Shown piece after piece: positions 6,952-13,811 of a stretch of DNA of 19,779 nucleotides; the stretch's first letter is position 1; each line of letters begins with the position of its first letter. The notes under the pieces are model-generated. The model saw nothing but the letters and a program-made list of their open reading frames with translations, made no database searches and had not been told where the DNA came from. Source of the DNA: Verrucomicrobiales bacterium (GTDB lineage: Bacteria; Verrucomicrobiota; Verrucomicrobiia; Limisphaerales; UBA11320); the NCBI GenBank assembly GCA_003452185.1, contig DMJJ01000199.1, positions 610 through 20,388 on the forward strand, given 5' to 3'. The position numbers and the translations under genes are program-made.

Positions 6952-8496
6952 GTGGACGCGTCGCAAGTGATACATCCCCTGGTTTACGAGGTTCACACCC
7001 GGCGCTGGCTCCGCGGGTTTGGCGTGGCCCCGGGTGGCGACTCCTGCAAGCTGGGGGAGGTTCCTGAGGCCGCCATCGCCCGACTTGCGGCCTTGGGGTT
7101 TACCCACCTCTGGCTCATGGGGGTCTGGAGCATCGGCAAGGAGCCGCGTCGTCATGCGTGCGCCCTGGCAGAGCAGGGGGAGCTCCGGCCTCCCGGGCTC
7201 CGGGTCCCCCCCTCCGAGGTCATCGGCTCACCATATGCCATCCACGCCTATCGGGTCCCTCCCGAACTGGGGGGGGAGGAGGGGTTGGCCCGACTAAGGG
7301 CCCGGCTGCACGCCCACGGAATCGGGCTGATCCTTGATTTCGTACCGAACCACCTCTCCTGCGATCACCCGTGGATCCGGGAGTTTCCCTCCCGGTTTGT
7401 CACCTCACCGGGCCCCCGGGAGGGGTTCTTCCGTGTCGCGACGTCGCGGGGCCAGCTTTGGGTGGCTCATGGCCGGGATCCCTATTTCCCGCCGTGGACC
7501 GACACGGCGCAGCTCGACTGGCGGGCCCCGGAGGTCTGGAGCGCCATGCAGGCCGAGCTGGAAGGCGTGGCGGCCCGTTGCGACGGGGTGAGGGTCGACA
7601 TGGCGATGCTGCTCCTTCCTGAGGTCTTCCGGCGACAGTGGGGAGAGGAGGGATCCCCTCACATCCGGCCTGGCGGGAGTGCTTCGGAATACTGGCCTGG
7701 GGCGATCGCCGCTGTGAAACGCCGGCACCCGGGCCTGCTCCTCCTGGCAGAGGCGTATTGGGATCTGGAGGCGCGCCTGGCCGCCCAGGGGTTTGACTAT
7801 GTTTACGACAAACGGTTCTACGACCACCTGGTAGGCCGTCGGCCATCGGAGTCCCTTCGCCACGTGACGGCAGAGGGGGCGGCGCTCTGGAACCAAGGGG
7901 CCCGATTCCTCGAGAATCATGACGAGCCGCGCATCGGCTCCCTGGGATCGATCGCGGAACAACGGGCCTGGGCGGCCACCCTCCTGTCGCTTCCCGGGCT
8001 GAGGCTGCTGCATCACGGCCAGCTTGAGGGGAGATCCACCTACTCGGACATCCGATGTCTGACGGACCCTCCACCTCCGGTGGATGAGAGGCCGGAGGTG
8101 GCTGAGGTTTACGTGCGGTTGCTTTCCGAGGCGCGACGGCTTGGGCTCGGTCGGGGTGTCGCAGAACGGATCTTTCCCGAAGCGGCCTGGGAGGGAAACC
8201 CGAGCCATGGTGGATTTGTCGCCCTCCTCTGGCACAGCCGGCCCGGAGCCCCATCGGTCCTTTGCGTTGCCAACCTTGCCGACCACCGCGGTCAGGCCCG
8301 ATTGCGACTTCCCCGGGGGACAGCCCTGGAGCGACGGGGAGGGGACTGGTGCTGCTCGGATTGCCTTGGGTCGGGGAGCGTGAGGCACTCCGCCGAGGAA
8401 TTGCACGAGGCAGGGGTGGTGCTGGATCTCGGGTCCCTGGAGGTCCGATGGATGGAGCTTCACCCGGAACCGTCTGAACCTTCCGTGACGAGGTAG
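6952..8496 (+). CDS. Alpha-amylase family (GH13) glycoside hydrolase or transglycosylase
   Basis: 514 residues with the four GH13 motifs in order: DFVPNH (129-134), GVRVDMAM (212-219, nucleophile Asp216), LLAEAYW (264-270, general acid/base Glu267) and ENHDE (321-325, transition-state Asp324). A C-terminal beta domain follows (FVALLWHSRPGAP, VLCVANLADHRGQARLRL). The catalytic set is complete, so an active enzyme on alpha-glucosides is expected. There is no signal peptide, which suggests a cytoplasmic role in glycogen, maltodextrin or trehalose-type metabolism. The short linker between motifs I and II and the LMGVWSIGKEPRRHA segment, where many family members have LTPI-type text, mean I cannot name a subfamily. 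The start is GTG 6952; a second in-frame GTG at 6967 is also possible. It follows the ACT gene by 29 bp and converges on the GH95 gene. Confidence 0.9.
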   Translation: MDASQVIHPLVYEVHTRRWLRGFGVAPGGDSCKLGEVPEAAIARLAALGFTHLWLMGVWSIGKEPRRHACALAEQGELRPPGLRVPPSEVIGSPYAIHAYRVPPELGGEEGLARLRARLHAHGIGLILDFVPNHLSCDHPWIREFPSRFVTSPGPREGFFRVATSRGQLWVAHGRDPYFPPWTDTAQLDWRAPEVWSAMQAELEGVAARCDGVRVDMAMLLLPEVFRRQWGEEGSPHIRPGGSASEYWPGAIAAVKRRHPGLLLLAEAYWDLEARLAAQGFDYVYDKRFYDHLVGRRPSESLRHVTAEGAALWNQGARFLENHDEPRIGSLGSIAEQRAWAATLLSLPGLRLLHHGQLEGRSTYSDIRCLTDPPPPVDERPEVAEVYVRLLSEARRLGLGRGVAERIFPEAAWEGNPSHGGFVALLWHSRPGAPSVLCVANLADHRGQARLRLPRGTALERRGGDWCCSDCLGSGSVRHSAEELHEAGVVLDLGSLEVRWMELHPEPSEPSVTR

Positions 8497-8512
8497 GGGG
8501 GAGGGCTACCTC
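8490..8512. terminator. Hairpin spanning both stop codons of convergent GH13 and GH95 genes
   Basis: GAGGTAG (8490-8496) and CTACCTC (8506-8512) are exact inverted repeats around the 9-base spacer GGGGGAGGG. The arms include the TAG stop of the plus-strand gene and the TAG stop of the minus-strand gene. There is no T run, so termination is plausible but unproven. Confidence 0.3.
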
Positions 8513-10776
8513 CCGGGATCGTGGGTCAGGGTCATGGATCCTCCTTTGGGGATCCGGAGTCGCAACTCCCTGCCGGACCAGGGGGAGAGGAGGGTGCATG
8601 GGGCACCCTGCTCGGAGGTGATGATCACTCGGCTGACACGCCCCTGGCGCCGCTCGGCGGAGACCAGGAACGCTCCCTGGGCGCGGAGGGTGGTGAACCC
8701 CGCGTCGCTCCACGAGGAGGGGATCGCCGGAAAGAGCTCAATCCGTCCGCGGTGGCTCTGGAGGAGCATCTCCTGAAGGCCTGCGGCGGCGGCGAAGTTT
8801 CCCTCGAGGGTGAATGGGCGGTAGGTCATTCCGGAGTGGTGGTTCCCGGATTGATCGCCGTTGCAGTGGAAACTGTTCCTGAGGGTGAAGGCGGTTGCGA
8901 AGATCTCGAGCGCCCGTTCGGCCCGGGTCCCCTCGCGGGCGCGTGCGGCGAGGTTGCCCAGCCACGCGTAGCTGTATCCACACCATTGGGAGGGCCCCAG
9001 GCGGTCGAGTTCGTCGAGCGCCTCGCCGACTGTGCGGGCCTCCGAGGGACCATCCCGCACATCAATCAACCCCAGGGGATGGATCGCCATGAGATGGGAG
9101 AAATGGCGATGGGATGCCGTGAGCGGTGCGCCAGGCGCGACCAGTAGCCCCTGGCGTTCACTCAGGGCAAATGGGGGGAACTCCGCGAGCACCCCTCGCC
9201 AATGGGCCGCCTCGGCCCCGAGGGCAAGCTCCTGCGCGAGCTCGGCTGTCGCCCCCGTCAGCCAGCGCATGAGGGCGAGATCGTAGTTGGTGAGCTCGGG
9301 AAACCAGGCCGCGGGGCTGTTGTCATGGATCTCGGGGGAGCTGCTCAGCGGCAGCGTCCGGTATCCCGAGGGGCTGCGGCGGGCGGAGACCGCCTCGATG
9401 AAGCGGCTCGCCTCCCTGAGGTAAGGCCAGGCACGGTCCCGGAGGAAGGCCCGGTCCCCGCTGTACTTCCAGTGAAGGTAGAAATGCTGGGCAAGCCAGG
9501 CCGCGGTGGTGCAGGAGTGGGTGTACTGGCGCCATCCGCCGATCTGGCGGTTGAGCAGGTCGGCCGTCATCGGGACGTTCATCCCCGGAAGCCCAAAGAA
9601 CTGGCGGGTCCATGCCACGCAGTTCGAGCGGGTCGCCCAGAGCCAGTCGAGATAGGCGAGCCCCTCCTCGAGGTGATTTGCGGAGTAGCAGGGCCAGTAG
9701 CTCAACTGCGTGTTGAGATCGTGGTGATAGTCCCCTTTCCAGGGAGGGAGCTGCCCGTCGTCGGCCGTCCAGGGACCCTGAAGTGTGATGGGTGGGGCAC
9801 CCCGGCGGGAGGCGGCGCCGAACTTGTAGTTCTCGAGTTCCCATTGGCGTTGAAGCACGGGGTTGGGGACCTCGATGGAGGAGGCTTCCCAGTAGCGATT
9901 CCACCACCGTTGGTGGGAGGCTGCGACAGGATCATACCCCTCGGCGAGCCCCTGCTCGGCGCGGCGTCGGGCGGTGGTTGAGGGGTCGGTTCCCTCCGCG
10001 CTTGAGGCAATCGACCACGCGCCGACCGTGGATGCCCCCTCGGATCGCCATGCGAGGTGGACCGCAAAGCTGAACCCACCGGCCCCTTGCTGGAGGTAGG
10101 AGGACCAGCCGGGCCCGGATGCCACCTTCGGCGCGGGGTACCCGAGTTGGGCGAGGTCGCCGGCGCCGATCCCGCCCGACGCCGCGTGGTCGACCCGCCC
10201 GCCGAAGCTGGGTGGAACAAGCCGGGGGACGAGTCCCCGAGCCCCCTCGACCCGGAACATGCCGAGCGGACGGGTGGCGTGGACAAAGAGCTCGGCGCGG
10301 GCCCCATCCGAGAGCTCCATCCGGGCGACGGCTTGCCGGACCGGGAGTGAGGTTTCAACAAACGCCCCGGTCCCCCCGAAATCGAGCTCCAGGCGTCCGG
10401 CCGGAATCTTCGTCGGGGCGGGGCGATTGTAGGGAGCCTCGAGCATCCGGATCAGATCGTTGTGCCGCCCCGCCTGGTGCCACCCCTGGACGGTCTCCAG
10501 GGTGTAGTCGGGTGAGTGGAACTCCGGCACCGGGGTGAGATCCCAAAGGTCGGTCCGGTCGAGGGAGACCCGGAGCGGGTGACCCTCGCCCCAGACCAGT
10601 GCCCCGAGGGTCCCGTTTCCGAGCGGAAGAGCCTCGTCCCACCGGGTGACCGCGTTCGTGAACCGTAGGCCTCCCGCCGCAGCCCCGGTGTCCGAGGCGG
10701 CCAGCGTGAGGAGCGGGGCGGCCAGGGTGAGGAGCGCGAGTTGAAGGAGCCGGCGGGCGTCGAGCAGCAGTCTCAT
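8506..10776 (-). CDS. Secreted glycoside hydrolase family 95-like protein (alpha-L-fucosidase/galactosidase type)
   Basis: 756 residues. The N-terminus is a signal peptide (basic MRLLLDARR, then LLQLALLTLAAPLLTLAAS). The GH95 N-terminal beta domain is signalled by DEALPLGNGTLGALVWGEG (48-66) and LDRTDLWD. The (alpha/alpha)6 catalytic barrel has HHDLNTQLSYWPCYSANHLE (351-370), SSSPE (478-482), SHRHFSHLMAIHPLGL (555-570), NGDQSG (639-644) and FTLEGNFAAAAGLQEMLLQS (655-674), followed by a C-terminal beta domain (RIELFPAIPSSW). GH95 enzymes invert alpha-1,2-L-fucosyl or L-galactosyl linkages. From memory of the family, the Asn of HDLNTQ and Glu482 fit active-site positions, while the usual Asp before GNFG is Glu658 here. 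Substrate is unassigned. ATG 10776 gives the signal peptide directly. It is divergent from MIOX across 265 bp. Confidence 0.9.
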   Translation of the reverse strand: MRLLLDARRLLQLALLTLAAPLLTLAASDTGAAAGGLRFTNAVTRWDEALPLGNGTLGALVWGEGHPLRVSLDRTDLWDLTPVPEFHSPDYTLETVQGWHQAGRHNDLIRMLEAPYNRPAPTKIPAGRLELDFGGTGAFVETSLPVRQAVARMELSDGARAELFVHATRPLGMFRVEGARGLVPRLVPPSFGGRVDHAASGGIGAGDLAQLGYPAPKVASGPGWSSYLQQGAGGFSFAVHLAWRSEGASTVGAWSIASSAEGTDPSTTARRRAEQGLAEGYDPVAASHQRWWNRYWEASSIEVPNPVLQRQWELENYKFGAASRRGAPPITLQGPWTADDGQLPPWKGDYHHDLNTQLSYWPCYSANHLEEGLAYLDWLWATRSNCVAWTRQFFGLPGMNVPMTADLLNRQIGGWRQYTHSCTTAAWLAQHFYLHWKYSGDRAFLRDRAWPYLREASRFIEAVSARRSPSGYRTLPLSSSPEIHDNSPAAWFPELTNYDLALMRWLTGATAELAQELALGAEAAHWRGVLAEFPPFALSERQGLLVAPGAPLTASHRHFSHLMAIHPLGLIDVRDGPSEARTVGEALDELDRLGPSQWCGYSYAWLGNLAARAREGTRAERALEIFATAFTLRNSFHCNGDQSGNHHSGMTYRPFTLEGNFAAAAGLQEMLLQSHRGRIELFPAIPSSWSDAGFTTLRAQGAFLVSAERRQGRVSRVIITSEQGAPCTLLSPWSGRELRLRIPKGGSMTLTHDPGR

Positions 10777-10894
10777 GGCAAGGGTGGGAGGCCCCGGGGC
10801 CGGGGGGAGTTCGCTCCGGCCGGACCTCGTAGGGCGACAACGGTGAGACGGCCGGGGTGGGGGCGGGATTCGAAATCAACCCGTGCCTCCACTC

Positions 10895-10937
10895 CCCGGG
10901 GGGATCCGATGGGACACGCCCATCGGATCCCCCCGGG
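10895..10937. repeat. Perfect 19 bp inverted repeat with 5-base loop upstream of MIOX
   Basis: Arms CCCGGGGGGATCCGATGGG (10895-10913) and its exact reverse complement (10919-10937) flank the loop ACACG. It lies between the divergent GH95 and MIOX starts, 104 bp before the MIOX ATG and about 120 bp from the GH95 ATG. No T run follows on either strand, so it is not a standard terminator. It could be an operator, a 5'-UTR RNA hairpin or a small mobile palindrome. Confidence 0.8.
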
Positions 10938-11041
10938 TTCGGAGGGCAATCCCGGGTAAAACTCCGACAAGAAACGCCGATCCAGCCCCGCCTGCGTCCG
11001 GCAGGGTGCGCGGAAACCGAAACACTCAACCCTCTCCATCC

Positions 11042-11959
11042 ATGCCTGACCAGAGCCACACCCAGCAGATCGATCCCGCGAGCAACCCCCTTGGAGGGTT
11101 TGAGGACTGGGAGACATTCATGGAGAAACGCTATCCGGAGCCGCTCCCCGGGACGGTGCCGGCCGGCGGGGCCCGCACCACGCTGAAACAGCGGGACGGG
11201 TACCGGGACTATCGTGCGGAGGCGCGCTCCTGCGTGAAGGAGTTCTATCACCAGAACCACCGTCTCCAGACCGTGGAGCTGGTGCGCGCGAAGCAGGCGG
11301 AGTTTGGCCGCCTCGGCCGCGGGGAGATGAGCGTCTGGGACGCCATCGCCCTGCTCGACACCATCGTGGACGACAGCGATCCCGACACGGAGAACTCCCA
11401 GCTCCTGCACGCCCTGCAGTCGGGGGAGGCGGCCCGCGAGGCCGGGATGCCGCGATGGTTCGTTCTCACCACCTTCCTGCATGATCTCGGGAAGCTTCTT
11501 TGCTGCTATGGGGAGCCCCAGTGGTCGGTGGTGGGCGACACCTTCCCGGTCGGCTGCCGCTTCTCGGACAAGATTGTGTTCTCCGAGTTCTTTTCCGAGA
11601 ATCCCGATTCCGCGGACCCCCGCTACAACACCGAGCACGGGATCTACACTCCCGGGTGTGGCCTGGAGAACGTCCTCATGTCCTGGGGGCACGATGAGTA
11701 TCTGTATTACGTCCTGCGTCCCTATCTTCCCGAGGCGAGCCACTACATCATCCGCTATCACAGCTTCTACCCCTGGCACCGGGAGGGGGAGTATGAATGG
11801 ATGCTCAACGACAAGGATCGCGCGATGCTTCGCTGGGTGAAGGCGTTCAACCCGTTCGATCTCTATTCCAAGAAGGATGAGCGGCCGGACGTGGCAAAGC
11901 TCATGCCGTATTATCAGGAGCTGGTCCGGGAGTTCCTTCCCGGGAAGCTTCGCTGGTAG
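11042..11959 (+). CDS. miox: myo-inositol oxygenase (EC 1.13.99.1)
   Basis: 305 residues, about 20 longer than the animal enzyme (285 in mouse), the extra being at the N-terminus. MIOX splits the ring of myo-inositol with O2 to give D-glucuronate, using a mixed-valent di-iron centre in an HD-domain-like helical fold. All expected iron ligands are visible: His123 (LLHALQSGE), His147-Asp148 (FLHDLGK), His217 (MSWGHDEY), His240 (RYHSFYPWH) and Asp273 (NPFDLYSK). Lys151 after HDLG matches the substrate-binding lysine. The signature CGLENVLMSWGHDEYLYYV is nearly the eukaryotic text. No signal peptide, so it is cytoplasmic. I start at ATG 11042, where MIOX-like sequence begins soon after; an upstream in-frame start at 10883 would run through the 19 bp palindrome and is rejected. 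No Shine-Dalgarno is evident. No other inositol or glucuronate gene is adjacent. Confidence 0.97.
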   Translation: MPDQSHTQQIDPASNPLGGFEDWETFMEKRYPEPLPGTVPAGGARTTLKQRDGYRDYRAEARSCVKEFYHQNHRLQTVELVRAKQAEFGRLGRGEMSVWDAIALLDTIVDDSDPDTENSQLLHALQSGEAAREAGMPRWFVLTTFLHDLGKLLCCYGEPQWSVVGDTFPVGCRFSDKIVFSEFFSENPDSADPRYNTEHGIYTPGCGLENVLMSWGHDEYLYYVLRPYLPEASHYIIRYHSFYPWHREGEYEWMLNDKDRAMLRWVKAFNPFDLYSKKDERPDVAKLMPYYQELVREFLPGKLRW

Positions 11960-11994
11960 AAACGCGGGGCGGCGGGGGAGGGAGTCGGGCGCCC

Positions 11995-12026
11995 GTGTGC
12001 GCCGGGCCTTGTGTGCGCAGGGCTTT
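11995..12026 (+). repeat. Short tandem duplication, period 16 bp
   Basis: GTGTGCGCCGGGCCTT (11995-12010) is followed directly by GTGTGCGCAGGGCTTT (12011-12026), matching at 14 of 16 positions. It lies in the 124 bp spacer between MIOX and the zinc-ribbon gene. It may be neutral slippage or a paired binding site; nothing else supports a function. Confidence 0.45.
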
Positions 12027-12083
12027 GCGTTGCATCCGACGGCGGGTTGGCGTTACGGTCCGGGGCAGGTCCCGTCGACCGTT

Positions 12084-12608
12084 ATGCCGATCTACGAGTT
12101 TGCGTGCCCGCGCTGCCGGGTGATTTTCAGCTTTCTTTCCCGCAGGGTGAGCCCCGCGGGCCTGCCGGCCTGCCCCCGCTGCGCGAGTCGCGACATGACC
12201 AAGCAGGTGACCGGCTTCGCCCTGATCCGTGCCCGCGACGAGCTGACCGCCGCCGGTGGGGCGGACGGCGGGCAGGAGCCCCCCGTTCCCGACTTTGACG
12301 ACCCGAAGGTGGTGCGAGCCATGGAGCAGATGGAACAGGAGATGACCCATCTGGACGAGAACAACCCCCGACACATGGCCCGGATGCTTCGCAAGATGCA
12401 GGAGGTACTCCCCGCCGGGAGCCTTCCGGGCGATGTCGATGCAGCCATCCGTCGTCTGGAGGCGGGTGAGGATCCCGACGCGATTGAGGAGGAGATGGGG
12501 GACCTCCTTGGGTCCTGCGCCGCGGCGGTCCGCCGGCGAGGCGTTCGCCACTCCCGGAACGCGGCATTCGTCCGGGACCCCGCCCTGTACGACTATCCTT
12601 CCACATGA
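12084..12608 (+). CDS. FmdB-type zinc-ribbon protein with acidic helical tail
   Basis: 174 residues. The start MPIYEFACPRC is the classical opening of FmdB/putative regulatory zinc-ribbon proteins. Two CxxC knuckles (Cys8/Cys11 and Cys30/Cys33) make one zinc ribbon, followed by a typical short basic stretch (RDMTKQVTGFALI). After that the tail is unusually long: acidic and helical (KVVRAMEQMEQEMTHLDE, RMLRKMQEVLPAG, IRRLEAGEDPDAIEEEMGDLL). Similar tails occur in some relatives; most FmdB proteins are about 70-110 residues. ATG 12084 is chosen because the family sequence begins exactly there; the frame is open further upstream without homology. Its TGA overlaps the next gene's ATG (ATGA at 12605-12608), which implies translational coupling with the rRNA methyltransferase. 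Role unknown, probably cytoplasmic. Confidence 0.82.
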   Translation: MPIYEFACPRCRVIFSFLSRRVSPAGLPACPRCASRDMTKQVTGFALIRARDELTAAGGADGGQEPPVPDFDDPKVVRAMEQMEQEMTHLDENNPRHMARMLRKMQEVLPAGSLPGDVDAAIRRLEAGEDPDAIEEEMGDLLGSCAAAVRRRGVRHSRNAAFVRDPALYDYPST

Positions 12609-13801
12609 GCCTTCCCAACGAACCCCGCCGCCGCCGTGCTGACGACCCTGAGTGGGATGCCCGCTTGCGTCGAGTGGCTGTGAAAGTCCTCCGGTTGTGC
12701 GACCGCGAACATCCCGCTGACGCCGTCTTGAGGGGGGTCCTGGCGGAGGAACGAGGCCTCAGCCGGTCGGAGGGGGGTGAGGTGGCGCAGATGGTTTTCA
12801 ACTTTCATCGTTGGCGGGGATGGCTCGGCGACGACCAGGCCACGGCCGACCTCGATTCAGGCGTGCGTGAGGCAAACCGCCTTGAGGCCCGGCACTCCCG
12901 ATCTCCCTCCTCGTTCACGGATGAGGAGCTGATCCAACGTTCTGTGCCTCCCTGGGTGGTCTCGGAGGTCGAGGTCACCCCGAGTTGGGCCAGATCGCTC
13001 CAGTCTCCCCCGCGGCTCTGGCTCCGGGCCCGCCATGGGAAGCGTGACGCCCTGGCGCGGACCCTGTACGACGTGGTTCCGGGGGCCACCCAACTTTGCC
13101 CCGACGCCCTGGAGTACCAGGGGCAGACCGATCTTCATCGGACGCCGGAGTTTCAGTCCGGGGAGTTTGAAATCCAGGACCTGAGCTCCCAGGCCGTGGG
13201 GCATTTGTGTGCGCCGGCACCGGGCGAAAGCTGGTGGGATGCCTGTGCGGGGGAGGGGGGGAAGACGCTCCATCTCTCGGACTTGATGGGGAACAAAGGA
13301 ATGCTCTGGGCCAGCGACAGGGCTTCATGGCGCCTCAAGAAGCTGAAACAGCGGGCCGCGCGCGCGCGAGTGTTCAATTACCGGGCGGCCCCCTGGGAAG
13401 GCGGAGTGCGGCTTCCCACGAAGACCCTGTTCCACGGGGTGTTGGTGGATGCCCCGTGCAGCGGCATCGGCACCTGGCAGCGGAACCCTCATGCGCGGTG
13501 GTCCACGCTCCCGGCCGATGTCCAGGAGCTTGCCGCGATCCAGTTGCAGCTCCTCTGCAACGCGGCCGCGGCCCTGCGTCCCGGGGGGCGGCTGGTGTAT
13601 TCGGTCTGCACCCTGGCCCGCGCCGAGACCACGGGGGTGGCCTCCGCCTTTGAAGCGCGGATGCCCGGGATGCGACCCTCGAATCTGCCCGTGACGCTGG
13701 ATCTGGCGGCCGCCTCCCCGGCCCCGCATCAGCTATGGCTCCGACCCGGGGACTTTCCAGGGAACGGAATGTTCGTCTCCGCCTGGGTCAAAGCGAGCTG
13801 A
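12605..13801 (+). CDS. RsmB/NOL1/NOP2/Sun-family RNA cytosine-5 methyltransferase
   Basis: 398 residues. An N-terminal helical region (about 15-75) resembles the NusB-like domain of RsmB, and a Rossmann-type methyltransferase follows. Motif I is DACAGEGGKT (212-221), which binds SAM; an Asp (residue 238, in ASDRA) fits motif II; motif IV is VDAPCSGIGTWQRNP (281-295), with Cys285 of the PCSG box; motif VI is VYSVCT (331-336), with Cys335 as candidate nucleophile. The two-cysteine mechanism defines RNA m5C methyltransferases. EFEIQDLSSQAVGHL (188-202) is the conserved segment before motif I. The likely role is methylation of 16S rRNA (RsmB makes m5C967 in E. coli) or another RNA; the target is not certain. 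The start overlaps the preceding stop by 4 bp. The protein is slightly shorter than E. coli RsmB (about 430). Confidence 0.92.
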   Translation: MSLPNEPRRRRADDPEWDARLRRVAVKVLRLCDREHPADAVLRGVLAEERGLSRSEGGEVAQMVFNFHRWRGWLGDDQATADLDSGVREANRLEARHSRSPSSFTDEELIQRSVPPWVVSEVEVTPSWARSLQSPPRLWLRARHGKRDALARTLYDVVPGATQLCPDALEYQGQTDLHRTPEFQSGEFEIQDLSSQAVGHLCAPAPGESWWDACAGEGGKTLHLSDLMGNKGMLWASDRASWRLKKLKQRAARARVFNYRAAPWEGGVRLPTKTLFHGVLVDAPCSGIGTWQRNPHARWSTLPADVQELAAIQLQLLCNAAAALRPGGRLVYSVCTLARAETTGVASAFEARMPGMRPSNLPVTLDLAAASPAPHQLWLRPGDFPGNGMFVSAWVKAS

Positions 13802-13811
13802 GGTCCCCCCC

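Noticed and set aside
7400..8713. 437-codon minus-strand frame antisense to GH13
   Set aside because: Pro/Arg/Gly-rich text with no domain; the plus strand has all four GH13 motifs.
10355..11779. 474-codon minus-strand frame antisense to MIOX and extending into GH95
   Set aside because: MIOX on the plus strand and GH95 in another minus-strand frame are both certain; this one is a shadow.
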